Below, in pieces: positions 53,080 through 61,823 of a DNA stretch of 64,000 bases; the stretch's first letter is position 1, and the number at the start of each line of letters is the position of its first letter. The notes beneath the pieces are model-generated. The model was not told the DNA's origin and ran no database searches. It was given only the letters and a program-made list of their open reading frames with translations. The DNA is taken from the NCBI RefSeq assembly GCF_000719115.1, contig NZ_JOEA01000016.1, positions 95,963 through 159,962 on the forward strand. The letters run 5' to 3'. The translations under genes were made by a program, and so were the position numbers. Origin of the DNA: Lentzea albidocapillata (GTDB lineage Bacteria; Actinomycetota; Actinomycetes; Mycobacteriales; Pseudonocardiaceae).

Positions 53080-54336
53080 TTAACCCAGTGCCTTGATGAC
53101 GGCCTCGGCCGACGGCGGGACCGTCGCGCGCGGGCCGATCGTGTCGCCGAGCGCGTCGAGGGTCTTGAGACCGTCGCCGGTGATCAGCAGCACGGTCTCG
53201 GCGTCGGGGTCGAGCTGGCCCGACTCGAACAGCTTCTTCGCCGTCGCGACGGTCACGCCGCCGGCGGTCTCGGCGAAGATGCCCTCGGTGCGGGCGAGCA
53301 GCTTGATGCCCTCGACGACCTCTTCGTCGGTGACGTCGTCGATGGCGCCGTTGGTGCGGCGCACCGCGTCGAGCACGTACGGGCCGTCGGCCGGGGCGCC
53401 GATCGCCAGCGAGCGGGCGATGGTGTCCGGGCGGACCGGGCGGATGACGTCGTGGCCGGCCTTGAACGCGGCGGAGATCGGGGAGCAGCCGGTGGCCTGC
53501 GCGCCGAACACCTTGTACGGCGAGGCTTCGACGAGGTCGAGCTGGCCGAGTTCGCGGAACGCCTTGTCGACCTTGGTGAGCTGCGAGCCGGACGCGATCG
53601 GCACGACGATCTGGTCGGGCAGGCGCCAGCCGAGCTGCTCGGCGACCTCGTAGCCGAGCGTCTTCGAGCCTTCCGCGTAGTACGGGCGGACGTTGACGTT
53701 CACGAACGCCCAGTCCTCGTTCTCCGCGGCTAGTTCCTGGGCGAGGCGGTTCACGTCGTCGTAGTTGCCGTCGACGGCGATCAGGGCGCCGTCGTAGACG
53801 GCGCTCATGAGGATCTTGGCGCGCTCGAGATTGGAGGGAACGAGAACGACGGACTTCCAGCCCGCACGGGCGGCGGCCGCGGCGACGGCGTTCGCCAGGT
53901 TGCCGGTGGACGGGCAGGCCAGCACCTTGAAGCCGAGTTCGCGGGCGGCGGCGAGCGCGACGCCGACGACGCGGTCCTTGAACGAGTGCGTGGGGTTGCC
54001 GGTGTCGTCCTTCACCCAGATCTTGCGGACGCCCAGGGCCTTGGCGAGGTTGTGCGCCTCGACCAGGCGGGTGCCGCCGGGATCGGTGTTCGGGTGCTGT
54101 TCCACAGTGGACGGAACAGGGAGGAGGCCGCGGTAGCGCCAGATCGACCTGGGGCCGGCCTCGATGTCCTCACGCCGGATCTTCCCGAAGTCGTAGGCCA
54201 CTTCCAGCGGCCCGAAACACTCGAGACAGGCGTACTCAGGTGCGAGAGGGGTTTCGTTCCCACACTCCCGGCACAGCAGTGCCCGGGCAGGGCCGAGGTC
54301 GAACTTCGTGCTCGTGGGCACAGTGACAGCAGTCAT
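53080..54336 (-). CDS. thrC: Threonine synthase
   Basis: 418 residues. PLP enzyme that makes threonine from O-phosphohomoserine. An N-terminal zinc-ribbon-like set, C22/C25 and C37/C40 (LLCRECGNE...YACLECFG), precedes the PLP fold type II core; the PLP lysine is in THSFKDR and STGNLANAVAAAAARAG binds the phosphate. GSGSQLTK-like IASGSQLTKVDKAF and LLITGDGLKTL complete it. ATG at 54336 is chosen over 54354 because GAGGAG lies ten bases before it. A SAM-I riboswitch occupies the leader and overlaps that site. Usual actinobacterial partners (hom, thrB) are not adjacent. Confidence 0.95.
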   Translation of the reverse strand: MTAVTVPTSTKFDLGPARALLCRECGNETPLAPEYACLECFGPLEVAYDFGKIRREDIEAGPRSIWRYRGLLPVPSTVEQHPNTDPGGTRLVEAHNLAKALGVRKIWVKDDTGNPTHSFKDRVVGVALAAARELGFKVLACPSTGNLANAVAAAAARAGWKSVVLVPSNLERAKILMSAVYDGALIAVDGNYDDVNRLAQELAAENEDWAFVNVNVRPYYAEGSKTLGYEVAEQLGWRLPDQIVVPIASGSQLTKVDKAFRELGQLDLVEASPYKVFGAQATGCSPISAAFKAGHDVIRPVRPDTIARSLAIGAPADGPYVLDAVRRTNGAIDDVTDEEVVEGIKLLARTEGIFAETAGGVTVATAKKLFESGQLDPDAETVLLITGDGLKTLDALGDTIGPRATVPPSAEAVIKALG

Positions 54337-54349
54337 CGCGAGGTATCTC

Positions 54350-54489
54350 CTCATCTTTCCCGCGAAATCGAACGGGTCGGAATTGGCACCGTGATCGTCT
54401 GCGCATAGCTCTGCACAAGGTTCTGTGCATGGCGCTGACGCCGGTTGCCGGGGCTTCTACGGGCCGTTCCCTCTGCCCCTCTGGATGAG
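54350..54489 (-). promoter_or_regulatory. SAM-I (S-box) riboswitch upstream of thrC
   Basis: The minus strand from 54489 reads all conserved S-box elements in order: P1 5' strand CTCATC, then CAGAGGGGCAGAGGGA (kink-turn side), ACGGCCCG, GAAGCCCCGGCAACC (P2 closing and pseudoknot), GGTGCCAATTCC, a P4 hairpin, GGGAAA, and the P1 3' strand GATGAG at 54355-54350. GATGAG runs into the thrC ribosome-binding site (GAGGAG at 54352-54347), sharing three bases. SAM binding would stabilise P1 and should mask the site, lowering ThrC translation when SAM is plentiful. The switch-off direction is inferred from this overlap. Confidence 0.92.
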
Positions 54490-54577
54490 CGGTATTCAGT
54501 TGTGGCCATCAAGCTACGGCAACAGCCCGTTGCCATCCACAGACGTCCACGATCCGGGACGTGGGAAGATGCGGAGC

Positions 54578-55546
54578 GTGAGCGCACCGGAGTCACTGCA
54601 CCTCGTCGTCGGTGAGGAGGAGTTGCTGGTCGAACGTGCTGTTCGGGCGGCTCTCGAGGCCGCGCGGGAGGTCGATCCGACCGCCGACCTGACCCGCGTC
54701 CAGGTGACTGATCTCACGCCTCCCGAGCTGGCCGAACTGGTGAGTCCGTCGCTGTTCGCGGAGGGCCGCGTGATCGTCCTGCAGAACGGGCAGGACATCA
54801 GCAAGGAGGTCGCCGACATGGTGCTCTCCTACGTCAAGGCGCCCGCGGACGGTGTCACGCTCGTCGTCGTGCACACGGGTGGTGGTCGCAGCAAGGCGGC
54901 CAAGGACCTGCCCGGACAGCTGAAGAAGGCCGGTGCCGCGGTCACGGAGTGCGGCAAGGTCACCAAGCAGGGTGATCGTGAGGCGTTCGTGCGCAACGAG
55001 GTGCGGCGCGCGGGCGGCAAGATCGACTCCGAGGCCGTCGTCACGCTGATCGACGCCGTGGGCACGAACCTGCGCGAGCTCGCCGCGGCCTCGTCGCAGC
55101 TCGTCTCCGACACCGACGGCAAGGTGACGGTCGAGGAGATCCGCCGCTACCACCAGGGCAAGGCCGAGGTGACGGGGTTCGCCGTCGCGGAGAAGGCCGT
55201 CGTCGGTGACCGGGCGGGCGCCATGGAGGCGTTGCGCTGGGCCATGCAGCTCGGCGTGCCGCACGTGCTGGTCGCGGACGCGCTGGCGGACGCGGTGCGC
55301 ACGGTCGCGCGGGTGTCCGCGGTGGGCCGCGCCGACCCGTTCAGCCTGGCCGGGCCGCTCGGCATGCCGCCGTGGAAGATCAAGAAGGCGCAGGCCCAGT
55401 CCCGCGGCTGGGACCAGTCGGGCCTCGCCGACGCGATGCAGGTGGTCGCCGGGCTCAACGCCGACGTGAAGGGCGTGGCGGCCGACGCCGACTACGCGCT
55501 GGAACGTGCCGTGCTCCGGATCGTGGCCGCCCACAGCCGCCGCTGA
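54578..55546 (+). CDS. holA: DNA polymerase III delta subunit
   Basis: 322 residues. Part of the clamp loader. LHLVVGEEELLVERAVRAAL opens the protein, VIVLQNGQDISKEVADMVLSYV and VTLVVVHTGGGRSKAAKDLPGQLKKAGAAV form the AAA-like domain, and KIKKAQAQSRGWDQSGLADAMQVVAGLNADVKG is the typical C-terminal helical collar. GTG at 54578 is used (MSAPESLHLVVGEEE); an ATG at 54569 in frame would add three residues. Divergent from thrC; 240 bases between the starts hold the riboswitch. rpsT follows close by on the other strand, as in mycobacteria. Confidence 0.93.
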   Translation: MSAPESLHLVVGEEELLVERAVRAALEAAREVDPTADLTRVQVTDLTPPELAELVSPSLFAEGRVIVLQNGQDISKEVADMVLSYVKAPADGVTLVVVHTGGGRSKAAKDLPGQLKKAGAAVTECGKVTKQGDREAFVRNEVRRAGGKIDSEAVVTLIDAVGTNLRELAAASSQLVSDTDGKVTVEEIRRYHQGKAEVTGFAVAEKAVVGDRAGAMEALRWAMQLGVPHVLVADALADAVRTVARVSAVGRADPFSLAGPLGMPPWKIKKAQAQSRGWDQSGLADAMQVVAGLNADVKGVAADADYALERAVLRIVAAHSRR

Positions 55547-55555
55547 CCCGCCGGA

Positions 55556-56365
55556 TCACTCCCGGCGCGGGATCCCGATCAGGTACTGGGCTCCCGTGAA
55601 GCCGGGTTCGACGCCGATCGTCCACTCGAACGACTCGGTGCCGTCCAGGCCGTCGACGATCCGCCGCAGTTCCGCACGCCCGTACATGCGCAGGAACGAC
55701 ACGACGCTGTCGAAGAACATCATGAACGGCAGCACCGGCACGACGTAGGTCAGCGCCAGCCGCAGCAGGTACCGCGGCGGGGAGTTGCGCTGGAACGGCG
55801 CCGCGAGCAGCACGGCCAGCGCGAGGAAGAACGGGAACACCAGCACGTAGAGCCACGACCGCTTGGTGTCCACGACGACCATCGGCTGCCGGGTGTCGAC
55901 GGCGTTCTGCAGCATGCGCGCGGCGAGCGCGGGCGGGAAGTGGTGGAAGGCGCCGTAGATCGTCCGCGTCCCTTCCAACCGGCAGTCGGTGGCATCGACG
56001 GACGAGGGCACGTGGTCCACCGAGCAGCACGGGCCGGGCAGCCGGCGCCGGTTTCGCGCGGCGACGCGCTCGAACGCGGGCACGTTCGGCACCAGGTCCG
56101 TCAGCATGACCTGCGTGTGGATGCCCTGAGCGTGCAGCCGCCGCTGGATCAGCGGCACCGGTCCGCCCGAACCCGCGCAGAGATCGACGATCCGGTGGTC
56201 CGCGCCCGACCGCAACGCCAGCGCCAGCGGCCGTGAGTACTCACGCGCGGCGTCCGTCAGCCGGTAGATCGTCATGATCGACTCGGTGTGCAGGGTCCGC
56301 AGCACGGGCGGGGTGCCGTCGAGGTCGTGCAGCTCGAAGAAGTCGATCCGCGGCAGCGATTCCAT
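55556..56365 (-). CDS. Class I SAM-dependent methyltransferase with two membrane helices
   Basis: 269 residues. HRIVDLCAGSGGPVPLIQRRL is motif I (SAM-binding), VMLTDLVPN motif II, and GTRTIYGAFHHFPPALAARMLQNAV motif IV. The C-terminal third has two hydrophobic helices (LYVLVFPFFLALAVLLAAPF and LALTYVVPVLPFMMFF) ending in EPGFTGAQYLIGIPRRE. The catalytic part should face the cytoplasm, with the enzyme held in the membrane, so a lipid or quinone-like substrate is possible (inference). It converges on holA with nine bases between the stops. Start ATG 56365 is the first in frame. Confidence 0.87.
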   Translation of the reverse strand: MESLPRIDFFELHDLDGTPPVLRTLHTESIMTIYRLTDAAREYSRPLALALRSGADHRIVDLCAGSGGPVPLIQRRLHAQGIHTQVMLTDLVPNVPAFERVAARNRRRLPGPCCSVDHVPSSVDATDCRLEGTRTIYGAFHHFPPALAARMLQNAVDTRQPMVVVDTKRSWLYVLVFPFFLALAVLLAAPFQRNSPPRYLLRLALTYVVPVLPFMMFFDSVVSFLRMYGRAELRRIVDGLDGTESFEWTIGVEPGFTGAQYLIGIPRRE

Positions 56366-56395
56366 GGACCTACGCCTACCGTGCCCGAGGCCACA

Positions 56396-56438
56396 TGCGA
56401 AAGGGCTCCACTTCCCGGAGGAGGTGGAGCCCTTTGCA
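56396..56438 (-). terminator. Terminator hairpin after rpsT
   Basis: AAAGGGCTCCAC at 56400-56411 pairs with GTGGAGCCCTTT at 56424-56435; the stem continues inward (TTCC with GGAG, one wobble) and outward (TGC with GCA past one bulged base). On the minus strand it ends rpsT with the A/T-rich end of the stem. Confidence 0.8.
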
Positions 56439-56463
56439 GAAGCTCGAAGCGCTACGAGCGAGA

Positions 56464-56730
56464 TCAGCCCTCGAGGGAGTTCGCGCGCAGGGCCATCGCC
56501 GACTTCTTGTTGGCGGCCTGGTTGGCGTGGATGACGCCCTTGGTGGCGGCCTTGTCGAGCTTGCGGGACGCGTCCTGCAGCAGCTCCAGGGCCTTCGCCT
56601 TGTCACCGGCCTCGGCAGCCTCGCGGAACTTGCGGATGGCCGTCTTCAGGGACGACTTGACCGACTTGTTGCGAAGGCGAGCCTTCTCGTTGGTCTTGAT
56701 CCGCTTGAGCTGGGACTTGATGTTCGCCAT
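56464..56730 (-). CDS. rpsT: 30S ribosomal protein S20 (bS20)
   Basis: 88 residues, full length. [38 protein letters not shown] is the conserved basic N-terminus, and the rest is the helical bundle that binds 16S rRNA. ATG at 56730 with GAAGGGTGAT upstream. The holA-rpsT head-to-head order seen in mycobacteria is kept here in tail form, with a methyltransferase inserted between them. Confidence 0.97.
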   Translation of the reverse strand: MANIKSQLKRIKTNEKARLRNKSVKSSLKTAIRKFREAAEAGDKAKALELLQDASRKLDKAATKGVIHANQAANKKSAMALRANSLEG

Positions 56731-56854
56731 GCGACATCACCCTTCTTGTCGAAACCGGGTTCGTGGCGCGCTTGGTCGGCACCGGTCACGAGGACCGGGT
56801 CTCCTCCACGGCGGAGAGCCGCGCGTTCACGACGACGAAGGATATCAGGCCAGC

Positions 56855-59113
56855 TCAGCGCACCGTGAAGGTGGCCTTCTCGGCACCCACCACCGCCTCG
56901 TAGCCGCCGCGGGCGACCTCACGCCGTCCGTCACCGTCCACGTCGCCGACGGTCAGGGCCAGCTGCGAGAGCTTGAACGACACCTCGACCTGCTTCGACT
57001 GTCCGGCAGCGAGTTCCACGCGGGTGAAGCCCACCAGACGGGCGTCCGGGGTCAGCACCGGCGAGGCCGGCTGGCGCACGTAGACCGGCACCACCGTGGT
57101 GCCCGCACGCGTACCGGTGTTCGCCACCGTGAACTTCACCACGCCGTCACGACGGTCAACGGACACCGAGGGCCCCGAGGTCGTGAACGACGTGTACGAC
57201 AGTCCGTGCCCGAACGCGTAGAGCGGGTCGTACTTCGCACCCGCCGAAGTGTTCGCGCCCGGCAGCTGGTCGTAGGTCAGCGTCGGGTCGCCCAGCGCCT
57301 TCGGCCACGAGATCGGCAGCTTGCCGCTCGGGTTCACCGCGCCGAACAGCACGTCGGCGATCGCCCGGCCACCTTCGCTGCCCGGCAGCCAGCCCGCGAC
57401 CAGCGCGTGCGCGTCCGCCGCCGCACCGAGCACCTGCGGACGCGCCGTCAGCAGCACCACGACCACCGGCTTGCCGGTCGCCTGGACCGCGTCCACCCAC
57501 GCCTGCTGCTCGGCCGTCAACACCGGGTTCTCCGTGTCGGCGGGACCCTCCGCACCGGGCTTCTCACCCAGGACGACGACAACCGCGTCCGCGCCATCCG
57601 CCTCAGCCACCGCCGCGGCCTGAGTCGGAGCGTGCACGACGGACGCACCGGGGACAGCCTCGCGAACACCGGTCAGCACGGTCGCGGTCGGCGGCAACGG
57701 CGAGTCGTCCGGCACGCCCTGCCACTCGACGGTCCAGCCACCGAGCTGGCGGCGCACGTCGTCCGCGGTCTCACCGGTCACGACGATCTTCTTCGCAGAC
57801 GTCGAGAGCGGCAGCACGCCGTCGTTCTTCAGCAGCACGGTGCCCTCGGCGGCCGCCTTGCGCGCCAGGTCCCGATCCACGTTCACCACGTTGCCGTCGG
57901 CCTTGGCCGGGTCCACGTACGGCTTCTCGAACAGCCCCAGGTCGAACTTGAGCTTCAGTACCCGCCGCACGGCCTGGTCGATCCGCCCGCGCGACACCGA
58001 ACCATCGCGCACGTTCGCCAGCAGCAACGACGTGAACTCGGCCGCGTTCGACGGCTCCATCGCCATGTCCACACCGGCGTTGACGCTCATGGCGATCGCC
58101 GTCTTGTAGTCGGGCGCGACCTTGTGCCGGTCCACCAGGTACTTCATGTCCTGCCAGTCCGAGACCGCGACACCCTTGAAGCCCATGCGGTCACGCAGCT
58201 GCGTCTGCAGCATGTACTTCGATGCGTGCACCGGCACACCGTTGAGCGAGCCGGAGTTGATCATCACGGTCTTCACGCCCGCGTCGAACTGCGCCTGGAA
58301 CGGCGGCAGCACGAGGTCCTGCAGCTGCCGGATCGGGATCTGCGCCGCCGCGCGGTCGTGCCCGTTCGCCGGCGCCGAGTACCCGGCGAAGTGCTTCGCC
58401 GTCGCGGTCAGCTGCGCGGTGTCGTCCACCTTGGACTGCTGCCCGCGCACGTTCGCCGCCGCCAGTTGCCCGGCCAGGAACGGGTCCTCGCTGTAGGTCT
58501 CGTAGTAACGGCCCCAGCGCGTGTCCCGCGCGATGTCGGACACCGGGGCGAAGTTCCAGAAGACACCGGTGGCGCGCAACGCCTTCGACGCCGACACACC
58601 GATCTTCTCCTGCAGCCCGGGGTCCCACGTCGCACCGAGCCCGATCTGGTGCGGGAACATCGTCGCGGAGATGACGTTGTTGTGCCCGTGCACGCCGTCC
58701 GCGCCGTAGATAATCGGGATCTTCAACCTGTTGTTCTCCAACGCATAGCGCTGGATCGCGTTGTTCATCTCGGCCCACGCCCTGGGCGTGTTGTCGAGCG
58801 GCGCGTCACCGCCGCCGGACAGGATCGAGCCGACGTGCGCGTCCGCGAGCACCGCCTTCAGGCAGGAGTCGACCAACGGCCCGTTGACGTTGTTGCAGTC
58901 ACCGCGCAGCTTCCCGACGCGGATCTGGGCCATCTGCCCGATCTTCTCCTCGAGCGTCATTCTGCGCAGCAGGTCCTCCACCCGCCGTTCGGTCGACGCC
59001 CGACTGTCCAAATAGATTTCTTTACCCGCTGCAAGACCGCCCGCCGGTGTCAGCGACGCGATCACCACAGCCACGCCCAGCACGCCGAGACCGGCGCGTT
59101 TGCGGGAGAACAA
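56855..59113 (-). CDS. Secreted GH3 family beta-glucosidase
   Basis: 752 residues from TTG 59113. A signal peptide (AGLGVLGVAVVIASLTPAGGLAAG) is followed by the GH3 N-terminal barrel (RVEDLLRRMTLEEKIGQMAQIRVG, GADGVHGHNNVISATMFPHQIGLGATWDPGL, ATAKHFAGYSAP). The nucleophile is D319 in GVAVSDWQDM. The alpha/beta domain (AEGTVLLKNDGVLPL) and a C-terminal FnIII-like domain (LVGFTRVELAAGQSKQVEVSF) follow. It should release glucose from beta-glucans or cello-oligosaccharides. The TTG at 59113 lies eight bases after GGAGGAG; a GTG at 59152 gives a longer N-terminus without a site. The ribosome-binding site is buried in a hairpin (59120-59171). Confidence 0.93.
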   Translation of the reverse strand: MFSRKRAGLGVLGVAVVIASLTPAGGLAAGKEIYLDSRASTERRVEDLLRRMTLEEKIGQMAQIRVGKLRGDCNNVNGPLVDSCLKAVLADAHVGSILSGGGDAPLDNTPRAWAEMNNAIQRYALENNRLKIPIIYGADGVHGHNNVISATMFPHQIGLGATWDPGLQEKIGVSASKALRATGVFWNFAPVSDIARDTRWGRYYETYSEDPFLAGQLAAANVRGQQSKVDDTAQLTATAKHFAGYSAPANGHDRAAAQIPIRQLQDLVLPPFQAQFDAGVKTVMINSGSLNGVPVHASKYMLQTQLRDRMGFKGVAVSDWQDMKYLVDRHKVAPDYKTAIAMSVNAGVDMAMEPSNAAEFTSLLLANVRDGSVSRGRIDQAVRRVLKLKFDLGLFEKPYVDPAKADGNVVNVDRDLARKAAAEGTVLLKNDGVLPLSTSAKKIVVTGETADDVRRQLGGWTVEWQGVPDDSPLPPTATVLTGVREAVPGASVVHAPTQAAAVAEADGADAVVVVLGEKPGAEGPADTENPVLTAEQQAWVDAVQATGKPVVVVLLTARPQVLGAAADAHALVAGWLPGSEGGRAIADVLFGAVNPSGKLPISWPKALGDPTLTYDQLPGANTSAGAKYDPLYAFGHGLSYTSFTTSGPSVSVDRRDGVVKFTVANTGTRAGTTVVPVYVRQPASPVLTPDARLVGFTRVELAAGQSKQVEVSFKLSQLALTVGDVDGDGRREVARGGYEAVVGAEKATFTVR

Positions 59114-59119
59114 AGACAA

Positions 59120-59171
59120 GACTCCTCCACGTTCCCGGTGCGCCCGCCGCACACGATCGCGTGGAGGAGTC
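59120..59171 (-). promoter_or_regulatory. Leader hairpin masking the ribosome-binding site of the GH3 gene
   Basis: GACTCCTCCAC at 59120-59130 and GTGGAGGAGTC at 59161-59171 are perfect inverted repeats. In the GH3 message the 3' arm is the ribosome-binding site (GTGGAGGAGTC), so its pairing with the 5' arm would hide it completely. The loop is 30 bases. An operator at DNA level is the other explanation. Confidence 0.6.
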
Positions 59172-59234
59172 AGTCAGGACACCCCCGAACGGAGGAACTC
59201 GATGACAGCGTTTTCATGCTGGTGAAACGCCTGT

Positions 59235-60626
59235 TCAGCCGCCCAGGATCGAGCGCGTCAGCGACTGTCTTTCGTCCATCAGTTCGGCCAGCGCGGCTGC
59301 AATCGTGGGTTCGCCCAGCCGCACGCGCTCAACGCCGGGTTGCTCGTCCAACGCGAGCAGCGTTGCCCGCCGCACGAGCTCCTTCACGAACGACGCCGTG
59401 ACGCCCTCGCTCGCCGCCACGATCGCCGAGGCGTCCGGAAGATCGAGATCCGTGCGGGACGCGTAGAGCCGCAACAGCCGTTCGCGTCCCTGCGTGTCGG
59501 GCAACGGCACGTGCGTCGCGAGGTCGATCCGGCCGGGCCGCTGGGCGAGGGCCTGCTCCATCACGTCCACGCGGTTCGTGGTGAGCACGAACGTCACGTC
59601 CGCCTCGGAACCGACACCGTCCATCTCGTTCAGCAGCTCGAACAGCGCCGGGTTGCCGAACTCGGTGTGCCGCCGGTCCTCCGCGATCAGGTCGACGTCC
59701 TCGACGACCACCACGGACGGCGCGAGCTTCCGCGCCATCGACGTCGCCACTTTCAGGAGCTTGAACATCGCGACGCCGCTCAGCACGATCACCGTCGAGG
59801 ACTCCAGCCGTCCCATCAGGTACCGGATCGTGTGCGTCTTGCCGGTGCCGGGCGGGCCGTGGAGCAGCAGTCCGCGTTTCAGGTGTTGCCCGTGTGCTCT
59901 CAGCCGTGCGCTTTGTTCTGCCGTGCGTACGACGTGGCGTTCGATGGTGTCGAGCACACCATCCGGCAGTACGACGTCCTCAGGCCGCAACGACGGTCTG
60001 GGCAGGAACGTGAGCAGCTGGTTGCGCCGGTGCTCGCTCAGTCCGAACGCCATCACCTTGCCCTGGAACAGGTTGTGGCGGGCGATGTGTCCTTCGACCG
60101 CCTCACGCGTGGCCGTCGCTATCTCTCTCGATCCGGCCAGCACCTGCAGCGAACACTGGGAATCGCAGTCCTCGCCCGGACCCTGCAGCGCGATCACCAC
60201 GGGATCGCCGTCCGGTGACCGGGAGAGGACCAGTCCGAGCTGCACTGCCTCGACCGCGGTGTCGGGGCCGGTGGCCACCGTCGCGTAGTCGACGGGACCG
60301 AGCCCGAAGCTGCCGTCGTGGACCGCCCCGCTCAACATGTCCACGAGGTACTGGAACGCGCGCTTGCCCGCTATGCCGAACCACTCCGCCCCTGGGGAGT
60401 GCTCGGCCAGGTACGTCTCGATCCCGCGGTGGACGTTGACGTGTTCCCAGGCCATGAACTTGGCCGTCACCGTGGGAACCTGTGCCATCGGAATGCCTAT
60501 GTGCCCGGAAACCTTCCGGACCAGCGTCGACTCCGCGCCGTCGGAGACCAGTTTCCTGGCCTCCTCCAACAACCCCTGCAGAGCCGACGCGAGCGATCGT
60601 GCGTCAGATGTGTGGAGATCCGTCAT
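59235..60626 (-). CDS. AAA+ ATPase of the SPFH operon
   Basis: 463 residues. The N-terminal 210 residues are not a known domain to me. The AAA module has Walker A HGPPGTGKTHT near 255, Walker B VVVVEDVDLIAED near 304, sensor 1 LTTNRVD and the arginine finger ALAQRPGRIDLATHVPLPD, then the C-terminal lid. It resembles the FtsH/Bcs1-type ATPases but carries no protease domain and no membrane helix. ATG at 60626 has GGTGGA; a GTG at 60644 overlapping the upstream stop (TAGTG) is equally possible. Last gene of the SPFH-RHH-AAA operon. Confidence 0.88.
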   Translation of the reverse strand: MTDLHTSDARSLASALQGLLEEARKLVSDGAESTLVRKVSGHIGIPMAQVPTVTAKFMAWEHVNVHRGIETYLAEHSPGAEWFGIAGKRAFQYLVDMLSGAVHDGSFGLGPVDYATVATGPDTAVEAVQLGLVLSRSPDGDPVVIALQGPGEDCDSQCSLQVLAGSREIATATREAVEGHIARHNLFQGKVMAFGLSEHRRNQLLTFLPRPSLRPEDVVLPDGVLDTIERHVVRTAEQSARLRAHGQHLKRGLLLHGPPGTGKTHTIRYLMGRLESSTVIVLSGVAMFKLLKVATSMARKLAPSVVVVEDVDLIAEDRRHTEFGNPALFELLNEMDGVGSEADVTFVLTTNRVDVMEQALAQRPGRIDLATHVPLPDTQGRERLLRLYASRTDLDLPDASAIVAASEGVTASFVKELVRRATLLALDEQPGVERVRLGEPTIAAALAELMDERQSLTRSILGG

Positions 60627-60643
60627 CGATTCCACCGTACGCA

Positions 60644-60871
60644 CTAACCCTCTGGCCCGGCCTCCGTGTTTTCCTCAGGATTCTTCGGTGGCCTGCCCCG
60701 ACGCGGCATTTTCTTTGCCTCATTGGGCAATCGGCCGGCGTCCGACAGCGCACGCCGCAACAGGAACTCGATCTGCGCGTTGGTGCTGCGCAGCTCGTCG
60801 TTCGCCCACCTGCTCAACGCGTCGTGCACGGCCGGGTCAAGCCTGAGCAGAACGCTTTTGCGCTCGGCCAT
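60644..60871 (-). CDS. Ribbon-helix-helix DNA-binding protein with AT-hook-like tail
   Basis: 75 residues. KSVLLRLDPAVHDALSRWANDELRSTNAQIEFLLRRAL is a ribbon-helix-helix (Arc/CopG-like) domain, residues about 5-42. The tail RRGRPPKNPEE contains the GRP core of an AT-hook, which binds the minor groove of AT-rich DNA. ATG at 60871 overlaps the SPFH stop by one base (TGATG). A small RHH protein behind a membrane SPFH gene may autoregulate the operon through the palindrome at 61824 (inference). No toxin gene is adjacent in the usual sense. Confidence 0.88.
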   Translation of the reverse strand: MAERKSVLLRLDPAVHDALSRWANDELRSTNAQIEFLLRRALSDAGRLPNEAKKMPRRGRPPKNPEENTEAGPEG

Positions 60872-61797
60872 CAGGTGTAGAGGGACCCTGCGTTCACCAC
60901 GGGCTGGGTGGATCGGTCACCGCACAGGACGACGAGCAGGTTCGACACCATCGCCGCCTTGCGTTCCTCGTCGAGCTCGACCACGTTCTGCTCGGAGAGC
61001 CGCTGCAGCGCGAGTTCCACCATGCCGACGGCGCCCTCGACGATCCGTGTCCGTGCCGCCACGACCGCGCTGGCCTGCTGGCGCTGCAGCATCGCGTGGG
61101 CGATCTCCGGCGCGTACGCGAGGTGCGTGAGCCGCGACTCGATCACCTTCACGCCCGCGGACTGCACCCGCGCGGAGATCTCGATCGAGAGGGTCTCGGT
61201 GATCTCGTCCGCGTTCTCCCGCAACGAGAGCCCGGCTTCCTCGTGGTTGTCGTACGGGTAGCTGTTCGCGATGTGCCGCACCGCGGTCTCGGTCTGGATC
61301 CCGACGAACCGCACGAAGTCGTCCACCTCGAACCGCGCCCGCGCGGTGTCCTCGACCTGCCACACGACCACGGCGGCGATCTCGATCGGGTTGCCGTCCG
61401 CGTCGTTGACCTTGAGCGCCGACGTCTCGTGGTTCCGGATCCGGGTCGAGATCTTCTCCCGCGTGTTGAACGGGTTCACCCACCGCAGACCGTCCGTGCG
61501 CACCGTGCCCACGTAACGGCCGAAGAACTGCTGCACCCGCGCCTCACCCGGCGCCACCGTGAAGAGGCCCCGGAACACCAGCGCCCCCGCCAGGAACAGC
61601 AGTATCCCCACGATCAGGAGTCCCGCTGACGGCTCGTTGTTGTCGGCGGCCCGGAGTCCCTCGATGAACGTCCATGCAGCCACCGCGACCAACACCACCC
61701 CTCCAAAGAACATGGGCAGACCGGACAGGTCCCGTGCGCGCTTCTCCCGCACCACGGGCGCCGGCATCCGCACTGTCGTGTCCACAACCGCGCTCAT
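60871..61797 (-). CDS. SPFH/prohibitin-domain membrane protein
   Basis: 308 residues. Two membrane helices near the N-terminus ([23 protein letters not shown] and [23 protein letters not shown]) anchor the SPFH (stomatin, prohibitin, flotillin, HflK/C) domain: [30 protein letters not shown] opens it, and [70 protein letters not shown] is the helical assembly part. Such proteins form membrane rings that organise proteases or lipids. First gene of the operon; ATG at 61797. Confidence 0.93.
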   Translation of the reverse strand: MSAVVDTTVRMPAPVVREKRARDLSGLPMFFGGVVLVAVAAWTFIEGLRAADNNEPSAGLLIVGILLFLAGALVFRGLFTVAPGEARVQQFFGRYVGTVRTDGLRWVNPFNTREKISTRIRNHETSALKVNDADGNPIEIAAVVVWQVEDTARARFEVDDFVRFVGIQTETAVRHIANSYPYDNHEEAGLSLRENADEITETLSIEISARVQSAGVKVIESRLTHLAYAPEIAHAMLQRQQASAVVAARTRIVEGAVGMVELALQRLSEQNVVELDEERKAAMVSNLLVVLCGDRSTQPVVNAGSLYT

Positions 61798-61823
61798 TCA
61801 GACCCCCTATCGAAGTAGTATCT

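Noticed and set aside
60644..60871. Toxin-antitoxin reading of the RHH gene
   Set aside because: The neighbours are an SPFH protein and an AAA+ ATPase; neither resembles a known toxin, so an antitoxin label is not supported.
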